NCBI GenBank assembly: GCA_024404195.1
Contig: JAKSQJ010000010.1
Coordinates: 1-35,243 of the forward strand
Length of the DNA: 35,243 nucleotides
DNA from: Clostridia bacterium
Lineage (GTDB): Bacteria; Bacillota; Clostridia; Oscillospirales; Acutalibacteraceae
Direction of reading: 5' to 3'
The notes beneath the pieces were generated by a model. It was not told where the DNA came from, ran no database searches, and worked only from the letters and a program-made list of their open reading frames with translations. How positions within the stretch are numbered: position 1 is the stretch's first letter; the number at the start of each line of letters is the position of its first letter. Shown in pieces: positions 16,478 to 23,694 of this stretch. The position numbers and the translations under genes are program-made.

Positions 16478-16512
16478 ATATTTTATATTATTATATAATA
16501 ATATCAAAATAT
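16478..16512. repeat. AT-only palindrome upstream of glyS
   Basis: A perfect 20-bp AT palindrome at 16485-16504 is extended outward by ATATTTT (16478-16484) and AAAATAT (16506-16512) with one interrupting base. It lies just upstream of the glyS -35 box. Function unknown; it may be a protein site or simple AT-rich sequence. Confidence 0.6.
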
Positions 16513-16560
16513 TACCTTAATAATTGGTCAAAATATGGATAATTTTGGATTACGGTATTA

Positions 16561-16869
16561 AAAAAGCTCTCGTTTGGGCACTCTCACTTAGGGAGAAAGA
16601 GGTTTTGAATGGTAAAATTTACGCATTCACTTGTGAAAAATCCTTGTTATACGGCAGTATAACTGCGTTTTTTCACTTCGCTCTGCACAAAATTTTACTC
16701 ATACAAAACTGCTTTGCACCTGAAAACAGCGGATTTTTGATGAAGAACAATGAACAAAATTGCCGGCATACTGACGTATGTCGGCAATTTTTGAAGCAGT
16801 TATTCGCAAAAAGACACATTTTCAGGCGGTTTATCCCTAAGTGAGAGCGCCCTTCCGAGAGCAGTTTTT
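16561..16869. mobile_element. MITE-like foldback element with terminal inverted repeats, no coding capacity
   Basis: The 309-bp stretch between the glyS promoter and the sipL-like stop is bounded by inverted repeats of about 35 bp (16561-16594 and 16834-16869). The core pair TCTCACTTAGGGA and TCCCTAAGTGAGA is perfect. Inside are nested hairpins: GTAAAATTT with AAATTTTAC, GTGAAAAA with TTTTTCAC, GTTATAC with GTATAAC, and a terminator-like stem near 16758-16792 (ATTGCCG-x-CATAC with GTATG-x-CGGCAAT). The right end abuts the stop codon of the neighbouring gene by 1 base. No open frame in it looks real. This is the structure of a non-autonomous miniature inverted-repeat element or a large structured RNA; copies elsewhere in the genome would decide. 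Confidence 0.6.
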
Positions 16870-16870
16870 A

Positions 16871-18397
16871 TTATATAACGGGTATTAAAAGCATTGTATC
16901 GGTCTTTAATTCATCATCGGTAATTCCGTTGATTTCCTTAATCTCCTCGCAACCCGCATAGTATTTTTGACCGATATCCCATATCTTTTCGCCCTGATTT
17001 CCGAAATAAACAATCATCGCAATATCATCGGTTTCTTTCTTGATTACCTCATCGTTAACCGTAATATTTGTTACCGCATCAAGCATTATTTTTTTGAAAA
17101 CGGGGATATAAACCGCAACCTCGGCTCTTATTTCAATACTGTTATCCCCCGTTATCGTATATCCGAAGGAATTGACCGATAAGCTCGGCTCAAAGCGAAG
17201 CTCGCTGTTTGCGAATTCAATAGGACAGCAATACTCAAAATCAACGGTTTTTTCATAATAAGAGGTGTTTTCGCCCTTCACTTCGGCTATTACGCAAACC
17301 GTTAAAGCGCCCGAAAGGCAAAGGTTTTCACCCATTACCTTTATATCGTTTATTTTCGTATCATACCAACAGTCCTTAACAGAGGAAATGCTTATATCTT
17401 CAAGCTCAACAACCTTTTTAACGCTTAAAGAATCTCCGATATTTACGATAAGCTGTTCAAACGAAACGGGCTCTTTTATTATTTCGGCGTTATATTTCTT
17501 TGAATAGGCATCAAGTATTACGGCAACATCGTTTTTGCAATAAGTTTCGGCACAAATAATTAGTTTTGCATTAACGGAATAGATATTAAAATTGCCGTCA
17601 TTATCGGTTTTCGGCTTAATATCCAAAAAGCAAATCTGCGCCTTGGCGGAGCATTCGCAGTTTTCTCCCGTTGTCTTAACCTCAATTACCTGACTGAAAG
17701 GAATGGTCGTTTTCATGCTCTTTATCATATCACCGCAAAGGTATCTCAAAAATAACTTCATTTCGCCCTTTGCTATAACCTTGCCGCTTATTGCCTTGCA
17801 CTCTTTTATGCAGACATCCGCCTCGTATCTTAAAAGCATATCCGAAATATCGCCCGAGGGAAGTTCCCCGTCCTCCTCAATAATAAGCGACTTTTCGCCG
17901 AAATCGGTCGGTGTTGTTGCGGGGGAAGTGCCCCTTAAAACCTCAATGTTTTTATCGTCAATATCCGAAATAATCTCGCAGGATTTCTTTCGTTTTGCTG
18001 TAATACAGATACAAACGGCGCCGTGAATATCAAGCTTTCGGCTTGTAACCGCACGGCAGTTCATATATTCGCATTTTGCGGTTACGGTTATTCGGTCATT
18101 GCTTACATCGGTTTCCAAATCCTTCATTTTTTCAAAGGGATATGAATATAAAAACGACCTGATTTTCCCCTCTTCGTCGGCATAAAACACGGTAATCGCA
18201 ACCGAGCCGTTAACGGTAAGCGTATTTCCGCTTAAAGTTTTCATAGTTATTCTCGGCACCGCCTTGCATTTAAGAACACGGCGAACATCGGGACAATAAT
18301 CGGGCAGAGAAAAGTCCACATCAACGGGTTGTTCTGACTTTTCATTAAGTATTGTTTCGTTTGTCCATATACTTGTTTTAATAATGTTATTTTCCAT
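16871..18397 (-). CDS. SipL-like spore morphogenesis protein (DUF3794 repeats plus LysM)
   Basis: A 508-residue protein with repeated DUF3794 (SipL/SPOCS) domains over residues 1-450 and a C-terminal LysM-like module in the last 45 residues (G-E-K-I-W-D-I-G-Q-K-Y-Y, then L-L-I-P-V-I). The N-terminal D-F-S-L-P-D-Y-C-P-D-V-R-R-V-L-K motif recurs in the family. In Clostridioides difficile SipL binds the coat ATPase SpoIVA and ties the spore coat to the forespore membrane. This supports a spore-forming, or ancestrally spore-forming, clostridial host. GGAGTG ribosome-binding site before the ATG. No spore genes adjoin it. The domain call is firm; the role is inherited from the family. Confidence 0.88.
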   Translation of the reverse strand: MENNIIKTSIWTNETILNEKSEQPVDVDFSLPDYCPDVRRVLKCKAVPRITMKTLSGNTLTVNGSVAITVFYADEEGKIRSFLYSYPFEKMKDLETDVSNDRITVTAKCEYMNCRAVTSRKLDIHGAVCICITAKRKKSCEIISDIDDKNIEVLRGTSPATTPTDFGEKSLIIEEDGELPSGDISDMLLRYEADVCIKECKAISGKVIAKGEMKLFLRYLCGDMIKSMKTTIPFSQVIEVKTTGENCECSAKAQICFLDIKPKTDNDGNFNIYSVNAKLIICAETYCKNDVAVILDAYSKKYNAEIIKEPVSFEQLIVNIGDSLSVKKVVELEDISISSVKDCWYDTKINDIKVMGENLCLSGALTVCVIAEVKGENTSYYEKTVDFEYCCPIEFANSELRFEPSLSVNSFGYTITGDNSIEIRAEVAVYIPVFKKIMLDAVTNITVNDEVIKKETDDIAMIVYFGNQGEKIWDIGQKYYAGCEEIKEINGITDDELKTDTMLLIPVI

Positions 18398-18410
18398 AAT
18401 TTCACACTCC

Positions 18411-18438
18411 GAATATTATTTGTTACTAAATAATATTC
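18411..18438. repeat. Perfect 11-bp inverted repeat in the leader of the sipL-like gene
   Basis: GAATATTATTT (18411-18421) and AAATAATATTC (18428-18438) flank a 6-base spacer, immediately upstream of the GGAGTG ribosome-binding site. No T-run follows on the minus strand, so it is not a standard terminator there. It may be an operator or a leader hairpin. Confidence 0.6.
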
Positions 18439-18486
18439 AAAGAAAAGTAAAATTATGAATTAAGAGTTTGCTTCTGTTTTTATAGA

Positions 18487-19119
18487 TTACAAATCAACCC
18501 TTAAAAAGAGTTTTTTGCTTTTAATAAGCGAAAGAAAAGTAGCAAAAACGAAAAATACAAAACCTGCTGTCAGCAAAACAAGCTGATAAAAATTATATTC
18601 TCCGTCAAGCCATTTAACACCCAAAACAGTCGGCAACATAAAATCAAGCGCCACTATAAAAAATATCGGAATATTCGCCTTTAAAAAAGCCGTGCCGACC
18701 TTATATCCGTTTTTATAATAGGATGTAAAGAAAATAAGATTAAAAAATCCGTAAAGAATAAATGCCACACCGTAAATTGAAAGGTTTGCATCTATTCCGC
18801 CGACATTTCCGTTTTTGTTTATCATATTTGAAAGCAGAGCAAAGGGAATTGAAAATAAAACCGTTAAAAGTTCAATTATTATACAAAAAACAATACCCGA
18901 GGAAACAATGTCGGCTTTTTTTATCGGCAAAAGCGAGGAAAAATCGTTATCCCTTTGTTCCCTTGCATTAAGGAACATAAAAAACAGTCCCAATGTTGAA
19001 TAAAAGAATATAACCGAATAAAAATAACCGGGTATTAAAAACATTACCCCGAAAAAAGCAAAAACAAAGGTCATCGGATGGGCAACAAGCCGAATTTGTT
19101 TATATAATAGCGCTTTCAT
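18487..19119 (-). CDS. ABC-2 type transporter permease
   Basis: A 210-residue integral membrane protein with about six hydrophobic helices and little else. It begins M-K-A-L-L-Y-K-Q-I-R-L-V, the usual start of small ABC-2 permeases. The N-terminal half carries N-A-R-E-Q-R-D-N-D-F, a polar cytoplasmic loop common in this group. It overlaps the ATPase gene by 20 bases, so the two are coupled and almost certainly form one exporter. Substrate unknown. Paired ATPase-permease genes with a small regulator in front are frequent in Firmicutes and often serve antimicrobial-peptide or envelope-stress functions, but nothing here proves that. Confidence 0.82.
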   Translation of the reverse strand: MKALLYKQIRLVAHPMTFVFAFFGVMFLIPGYFYSVIFFYSTLGLFFMFLNAREQRDNDFSSLLPIKKADIVSSGIVFCIIIELLTVLFSIPFALLSNMINKNGNVGGIDANLSIYGVAFILYGFFNLIFFTSYYKNGYKVGTAFLKANIPIFFIVALDFMLPTVLGVKWLDGEYNFYQLVLLTAGFVFFVFATFLSLIKSKKLFLRVDL

Positions 19120-19837
19120 CTATTTTCCTCCTTTCAACCGCAACGATAATATTCTCCAAGGTTTCGCCCTTATCCTTAAAATCGTTCATAAAATCCTCTT
19201 TTGTTCCGTCAAAAAGAATTTTACCGTCCTTTATAAAGACGATATTTCGGGCGCATTTTTCAAGGTCGCTTGTAATATGGGTTGAAAACAAAATGCTTCT
19301 TTCTTTGTCTTTGACTATTGCGGAAAAAAGCTCCGTAAGCTCATCCCTGCTTACAGGGTCAAGACCGCTCGTCGGCTCATCAAGAATAAGAAGCTTCGCA
19401 TTATGGGAAAGCGCAAGCGCAATCATAAACTTAACCCTCATTCCCGCCGAAAGTTCATCAACCCTTTTATTTTCGTCCAAGCCGAAAAAGTCAAGATAAT
19501 ACTTATATTTTCCGTTATCCCAAGAGGAGTAAAACTTTGATGTAACCTTTGCGACGGTTTTAAGTTTTTTCTTGCGGTAAAAATCAATTCCGCCGAGCAC
19601 AACTCCGATATTTTCCTTAAATTCGGTTTCGCATTCTTTTGTATCGGCACCGTTAAACAAAACCGTTCCGCCGTCATTATGAATTACCCCTAAAATTGCT
19701 TTAAGGGTCGTTGTTTTTCCGGCGCCGTTTCTGCCGATAAATCCGGTTATTTCCCCCTTAGGCACCGAAAAGGAAACATTAGAAAGGCAAAAAGAATTAT
19801 AGTTTTTGCAAAGCCCTTTAATTTCCAAAATATTCAT
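19100..19837 (-). CDS. ABC transporter ATP-binding protein (ABC-2 exporter)
   Basis: A 245-residue nucleotide-binding subunit. Walker A is G-R-N-G-A-G-K-T (35-42), the signature is L-S-A-G-M-R-V-K (a variant of L-S-G-G-Q), and Walker B is L-L-I-L-D-E-P-T-S-G-L-D, with the switch His in S-T-H-I. It belongs to the CcmA-like group that pairs with ABC-2 permeases. It starts 2 bases after the end of the AbrB-like regulator gene, and its GAGGT ribosome-binding site lies inside that gene, implying translational coupling. Operon order: regulator, ATPase, permease. Confidence 0.93.
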   Translation of the reverse strand: MNILEIKGLCKNYNSFCLSNVSFSVPKGEITGFIGRNGAGKTTTLKAILGVIHNDGGTVLFNGADTKECETEFKENIGVVLGGIDFYRKKKLKTVAKVTSKFYSSWDNGKYKYYLDFFGLDENKRVDELSAGMRVKFMIALALSHNAKLLILDEPTSGLDPVSRDELTELFSAIVKDKERSILFSTHITSDLEKCARNIVFIKDGKILFDGTKEDFMNDFKDKGETLENIIVAVERRKIDESAII

Positions 19838-19839
19838 TA

Positions 19840-20055
19840 TTATTCTACCTCGCCGTCAAACACCTTTTTTAAGTATGGATGAAGCATATCCATTCTTTGA
19901 ATGGCAATACCCTTCCCCTTATCCGCAAGTAAAACAAGCGTATCCCCTATCTCAACGCCGAACATTTCCCTTGCTTCTTTCGGAATTACGATTTGACCTT
20001 TAGGACCCACCTTAACGCTTGACATAAAGTATTTATCGTCTTTTTGTTTTTTCAT
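19840..20055 (-). CDS. AbrB/SpoVT-family transcriptional regulator
   Basis: A 71-residue protein with a SpoVT/AbrB swapped-hairpin DNA-binding domain: V-G-P-K-G-Q-I-V-I-P-K-E-A-R-E-M-F-G-V-E-I-G-D-T-L. I chose ATG 20055 over the TTG at 20067 of the same frame because the TTG falls within the GAGGTGG ribosome-binding site. First gene of the regulator-ATPase-permease operon, with a consensus promoter and a nearby inverted repeat that may be its own operator. It probably controls the exporter; the signal is unknown. MazE-type antitoxins share the fold, but no toxin gene is adjacent. Confidence 0.9.
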   Translation of the reverse strand: MKKQKDDKYFMSSVKVGPKGQIVIPKEAREMFGVEIGDTLVLLADKGKGIAIQRMDMLHPYLKKVFDGEVE

Positions 20056-20065
20056 ACTCCACCTC

Positions 20066-20089
20066 AAAAGTATAACTTTTCTTACTTTT
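20066..20089. promoter_or_regulatory. Putative operator between -10 box and start of the AbrB-like gene
   Basis: AAAAGTA (20066-20072) and TACTTTT (20083-20089) form a perfect 7-bp inverted repeat with 10-base spacing, just downstream of the -10 box. This is a natural place for autorepression. Inference only. Confidence 0.45.
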
Positions 20090-20094
20090 CATAC

Positions 20095-20123
20095 ATTATA
20101 ACTGCCTTACTTTCGTTTGTCAA
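20095..20123 (-). promoter_or_regulatory. Consensus sigma-A promoter of the AbrB-ABC operon
   Basis: Minus strand TTGACA (20123-20118), 17-base spacer, TATAAT (20100-20095): a perfect match to consensus. Confidence 0.9.
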
Positions 20124-20239
20124 GATTACCCGCTTAACAAATTATTCATAAAATATTTACCTATTGTTTATATGCGGTTTATTATTTAGTAAATTATCCC
20201 AACTAAAATGGTCTTAACAAAAACGAAAAGAGGTCAAAC

Positions 20240-22042
20240 ATGTATATCTTAAAAAACGCAGTCCGCTGCATAAACAGGGCGAAAAGCCGTAATATTCTTA
20301 TCGCCCTTATCGTTGTTTTGCTTTCGGTATCGTCCTGCATAGGACTTTCAATAAGACAAGCGAACAAAACCCTTAAAAAAGAATATCAGAATAACATGGA
20401 AATATCCGCTTCGGTCAATGCCAAAAGCCGAGAGACCGAAATAACACTTGATACACTAAACTCACTAAAAAGCAAAAAGACCGTCAAATCATTTTATAAA
20501 ACCGCTTCGTTATACTTTGCTTCGGGTGACGACATAGAGCCCATTGATGTTGCCGGTTCATTCAAAGAAAACAAAGATTTCAGGGAAGAACACGGCGACA
20601 TAAAGAACGGTGAATCCTCTACAACAACGGTAGAAGGAACCTCCGCCGTTTTTGATACTTCAAATAAGATAACATTGCTTTCCAATACTGACGAAAGCCA
20701 AAATGAAAACACTCCGCCCGAACAAAAACCGCAGGAGGAAAAAAACGAAGAAAAAGAAAACGAAACTCCTGCCGATGATAGTAATAAGGACAACACCGAT
20801 GCCGATAATCCGCAAAAGGAACAAAACGAAAGCGGCAACAAAGAATCCGAAAAAAGCATTTCTCCTCCCGAAAACAAAAGTTTTGACAATAAATCTGCTC
20901 CCCAACCCCCAGACGGAGATACATTTATAACCAATAATTTCTTTTTCAATATGGCATCAATGAACGATTTTTCCGTAATCGGTTGCGAAGATACGAAATC
21001 CCTGCCCGATTATGTTTCGTCATTAGGCGTTCTTGACCTTAAAAGCGATGATTATAAATGCGTAATTTCAAAAAATTTAGCCGAAGAAAACGAATTTAAG
21101 GTTGGCGACACATTCACCCTTAAAAATCCCGAAAACGAAGATGAAACCTACAAGTTTACTATTGCCGGAATATGCGATTCTTCAACCGATTCAAATAACG
21201 GCGAAACCGCCTCAAACGCCTCGTTTGCCGACAATAGTATTTATGTAAATTACGCAACCGCTCAAAACATAATTTCAAAATCCTCGGCTCTAAACGGCAC
21301 CGCAAAAACCGAGAAAAACGAAAATAAACTTATTGCTCTTTCGGCTTCATATTCAGGGTCGTTTATCTTCGCAAATCTAAAAGATTACAACAGTTTTTGC
21401 AAGAGCATTTCCGATGATTACAGTGTTGTTTCCGAAGATGTTGAGCGTTATGAAGAAAGTGTTTCACAGCTTGAAACCCTCGGCAAATACGCAACATACT
21501 TCCTTATTGTAATATTTGTTATCGGCGCATTTGTTCTTGTTATCATCAACCTGCAAAGTATCAGAAACCGAAAATACGAAATCGGAGTTTTAACCGCAAT
21601 AGGTATGAAAAAGCAAAAGGTTGCGCTTCAATTTATTCTTGAACTGTTTATCGTTACCTTTGCGGCGCTCATAATAGGCAGCAGTGTCGGTGCCGTATCC
21701 TCGGTTCCGGTTACCAACAAATTATTAAAAACCATAAACACAAGCACAGCGCAAACCGACACGCAAAATGATGATAAAAACACGGATAGAATGACTCCTC
21801 CCGAACGCCCCGACTCTGCTCAAAACGAAAAAACTCCTCCCGACGGTATGCCCGGCGGAGGATTTAAAGCCATAAAAAACAAAACCGAAAACTTTGTGGC
21901 TTCGGTTAACTCGGCAACAAATATTACCGTTATTCTTGAAATGATAGCCGTCGGAATAATTTTAACGCTTATTTCATCTGTTGCCGCCCTTGTTATTGTA
22001 ATGAGATATGAGCCATTAAAAATTCTTAACAACAGAGATTAG
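20240..22042 (+). CDS. MacB/FtsX-like ABC transporter permease with long low-complexity extracytoplasmic linker
   Basis: A 600-residue permease of the FtsX/MacB fold. It has one N-terminal membrane helix (residues 18-40), a large extracytoplasmic region, and three C-terminal helices (about 415-445, 465-490 and 560-590) with the family phrase Y-E-I-G-V-L-T-A-I-G-M-K-K. Within the outer region, residues about 150-235 are a Glu/Asn/Pro/Lys-rich low-complexity stretch. A second Pro/Gly-rich patch (P-P-E-R-P, then P-P-D-G-M-P-G-G-G) sits in the loop between helices 3 and 4. A folded MacB-PCD-like part remains around residues 240-400. Nine bases separate it from the ATPase gene. Such pairs act as mechanotransmitting exporters or signalling modules rather than bulk transporters; the substrate is unknown. 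Confidence 0.87.
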   Translation: MYILKNAVRCINRAKSRNILIALIVVLLSVSSCIGLSIRQANKTLKKEYQNNMEISASVNAKSRETEITLDTLNSLKSKKTVKSFYKTASLYFASGDDIEPIDVAGSFKENKDFREEHGDIKNGESSTTTVEGTSAVFDTSNKITLLSNTDESQNENTPPEQKPQEEKNEEKENETPADDSNKDNTDADNPQKEQNESGNKESEKSISPPENKSFDNKSAPQPPDGDTFITNNFFFNMASMNDFSVIGCEDTKSLPDYVSSLGVLDLKSDDYKCVISKNLAEENEFKVGDTFTLKNPENEDETYKFTIAGICDSSTDSNNGETASNASFADNSIYVNYATAQNIISKSSALNGTAKTEKNENKLIALSASYSGSFIFANLKDYNSFCKSISDDYSVVSEDVERYEESVSQLETLGKYATYFLIVIFVIGAFVLVIINLQSIRNRKYEIGVLTAIGMKKQKVALQFILELFIVTFAALIIGSSVGAVSSVPVTNKLLKTINTSTAQTDTQNDDKNTDRMTPPERPDSAQNEKTPPDGMPGGGFKAIKNKTENFVASVNSATNITVILEMIAVGIILTLISSVAALVIVMRYEPLKILNNRD

Positions 22043-22051
22043 GAGTAAAAT

Positions 22052-22708
22052 ATGGAAAACATTTTAGAATTATGCAACTTAAAATACAGATATAAAAAAG
22101 ATTTACCCTATGTGTTAAATGATTTGAATTTTTCTTTTGAGGAGGGTAAGATTTATGCCATTGTAGGAAAATCGGGTGCCGGAAAAACGACGCTTTTATC
22201 CCTGCTTTCGGGACTTGCAAAACCTACCGACGGCAAAATCCTTTTTGACGGAAAGGATATTTCAAAAATTGACCGTTATAAATACAGAAGCAACCTTGTA
22301 GGCGTTATTTTTCAAAGCTTTAACCTGCTCCCATACCTGACTGCTACCGAAAATGTTATGCTTTCCATTGATATTTCGGGAACTAAAATAAAAAACAAAA
22401 GGCAACATGCAACAGAACTTCTCAAAAAAGTTCAACTTGAAGACGAGGATATAAACAGAGGTATTCTTAAACTTTCGGGCGGACAGCAACAAAGGGTTGC
22501 TATTGCAAGAGCCCTTGCCTATGACCCGAAAATCATTCTTGCCGACGAGCCGACGGGAAATCTTGACACCGAAACTCAAAAAGAAATAATGGAGATTTTC
22601 AAAACTCTTGCAAGGGAAGGCAAATGCGTAATCATAGTTACCCATTCCCCCGATGTTTCAAAAGAAGCCGATGTTGTTTACGAACTTAAACCGAATAAAA
22701 ATAAATAG
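22052..22708 (+). CDS. ABC transporter ATP-binding protein (MacB/LolD type)
   Basis: A 218-residue ATPase of the LolD/MacB/FtsE subgroup. Walker A is G-K-S-G-A-G-K-T (39-46), the Q-loop is I-F-Q-S-F-N-L-L-P-Y, the signature L-S-G-G-Q-Q-Q-R-V, and Walker B I-I-L-A-D-E-P-T-G-N-L-D, with the switch His in V-T-H-S-P. The E-P-T-G-N-L-D form is typical of this subgroup and fits the FtsX-like permease encoded just upstream. GGAG ribosome-binding site before the ATG. No membrane-fusion protein gene accompanies the pair. Confidence 0.94.
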   Translation: MENILELCNLKYRYKKDLPYVLNDLNFSFEEGKIYAIVGKSGAGKTTLLSLLSGLAKPTDGKILFDGKDISKIDRYKYRSNLVGVIFQSFNLLPYLTATENVMLSIDISGTKIKNKRQHATELLKKVQLEDEDINRGILKLSGGQQQRVAIARALAYDPKIILADEPTGNLDTETQKEIMEIFKTLAREGKCVIIVTHSPDVSKEADVVYELKPNKNK

Positions 22709-22716
22709 TCCTTTTG

Positions 22717-22745
22717 TTGACAACCGAAAAAATCGGATATATAAT
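22717..22745 (+). promoter_or_regulatory. Consensus sigma-A promoter of nadE
   Basis: TTGACA (22717-22722), 17-base spacer, TATAAT (22740-22745): a perfect consensus promoter about 30 bases before nadE. Confidence 0.9.
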
Positions 22746-22775
22746 TATTTTAATTTCAGTTAAGGTGTGATGAAG

Positions 22776-23501
22776 ATGTTTGATGCCTTAAAGGTTAAAA
22801 ACGACTGTGTCCGATGGATAAGAGAATTTTTCAATGAAAACGGTAAGGACTGCAACGCCGTATTAGGCATTTCGGGCGGAAAAGACAGTTCCGTTGTTGC
22901 CGCTTTATGCGTTGAAGCGCTCGGAAAAGACAGGGTAATCGGTGTTCTTATGCCCTGCGGAGAACAACCCGATATTGATATGGCTTTGCTTCTTGTTAAG
23001 CATTTAGGCATTAAGCATTACATTATAAATATTAAAAATGCCGTTGACGGTCTAATTAAAGAAATTCCGTTTGAACTTTCGGCGCAAAGTATTCAAAATC
23101 TGCAACCCCGTATAAGAATGTCAACCGTTTATGCCGTTTCGCAAAGTTATAACGGCAGGGTTGCAAACACCTGCAATCTTTCGGAGGATTATGTCGGTTA
23201 TTCTACCCGTTACGGCGATTCCGTCGGTGATTTCAGTCCCTGCTCAAATTTGACCGTTGCCGAGGTTAAGGAAATAGGCAAGGTTTTGGGACTGCCGGAT
23301 GTTCTTATTGATAAGGTGCCGATTGACGGGCTTTCGGGTAAAACCGATGAGGATAATTTGGGCTTTACATATAGCGAGCTTGACAAATATATCCGCACGG
23401 GCGAAATAGATAATAAAGAGCATAAAGATTTAATAGATAAAAAGCATAAACAAAACCTTTTCAAGTTAAAACTTATGCCATCTTTTGACCCCGATATATA
23501 A
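22776..23501 (+). CDS. nadE: NAD+ synthase, ammonia-dependent type
   Basis: About 241 residues, the size of the short, ammonia-using NadE. It converts nicotinic acid adenine dinucleotide to NAD with ATP and ammonia in the cytoplasm. The PP-loop S-G-G-K-D-S-S (33-39) binds ATP; further marks are N-L-S-E-D-Y-V-G-Y-S-T-R-Y-G-D (an N-x-x-E-x-x-x-G-Y-x-T-x-x-G-D pattern) and the C-terminal P-S-G-L-x-x-x-x-T-D-E-D equivalent (here D-G-L-S-G-K-T-D-E-D). GTG 22767, ATG 22770 and ATG 22776 are all possible starts; AAGG at 22763 best suits 22776. No glutaminase domain is present. Monocistronic, with its own promoter and terminator. Confidence 0.94.
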   Translation: MFDALKVKNDCVRWIREFFNENGKDCNAVLGISGGKDSSVVAALCVEALGKDRVIGVLMPCGEQPDIDMALLLVKHLGIKHYIINIKNAVDGLIKEIPFELSAQSIQNLQPRIRMSTVYAVSQSYNGRVANTCNLSEDYVGYSTRYGDSVGDFSPCSNLTVAEVKEIGKVLGLPDVLIDKVPIDGLSGKTDEDNLGFTYSELDKYIRTGEIDNKEHKDLIDKKHKQNLFKLKLMPSFDPDI

Positions 23502-23587
23502 ATTTCGGGTTTTCTAATAAACTTAATAAAATTATGCAAAATGCTTAATATTGTTAGGCAAACTGTAAAACAAACTTAATATTATTA

Positions 23588-23622
23588 ACAAAAGCGGCGA
23601 TTTTTCGCCGCTTTTGTTTTGT
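23588..23622 (+). terminator. Rho-independent terminator after nadE
   Basis: ACAAAAGCGGCGA and TCGCCGCTTTTGT form a 13-bp stem around a 3-4 base T-rich loop, followed by TTT. The 87 bases between the nadE stop and this stem hold nothing recognisable. Confidence 0.88.
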
Positions 23623-23629
23623 CAATAAT

Positions 23630-23658
23630 TTGACAATTCGGCTGTTATACATTAAAAT
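23630..23658 (+). promoter_or_regulatory. Sigma-A promoter of the amino-acid ABC operon
   Basis: TTGACA (23630-23635) and TAAAAT (23653-23658) with 17-base spacing, directly after the nadE terminator. Confidence 0.85.
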
Positions 23659-23694
23659 AGAGAAAAATATATACTCTTTTGGGAGGAAAACAAA

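Noticed and set aside
16524..16844. A 106-codon open frame on the + strand between glyS and the sipL-like gene.
   Set aside because: It runs through the inverted repeats and hairpins of the foldback element, has no ribosome-binding site, and its product has no recognisable composition or domain.
19840..20055. MazE-type antitoxin of a toxin-antitoxin pair.
   Set aside because: The protein has the AbrB/MazE fold, but the next genes are an ABC ATPase and a permease; no MazF-like toxin gene adjoins.
20494..20949. Several minus-strand open frames of 80-150 codons opposite the ABC permease.
   Set aside because: They mirror the low-complexity Glu/Asn/Lys linker of the real gene, giving Ser/Phe/Leu-rich shadows without ribosome-binding sites.
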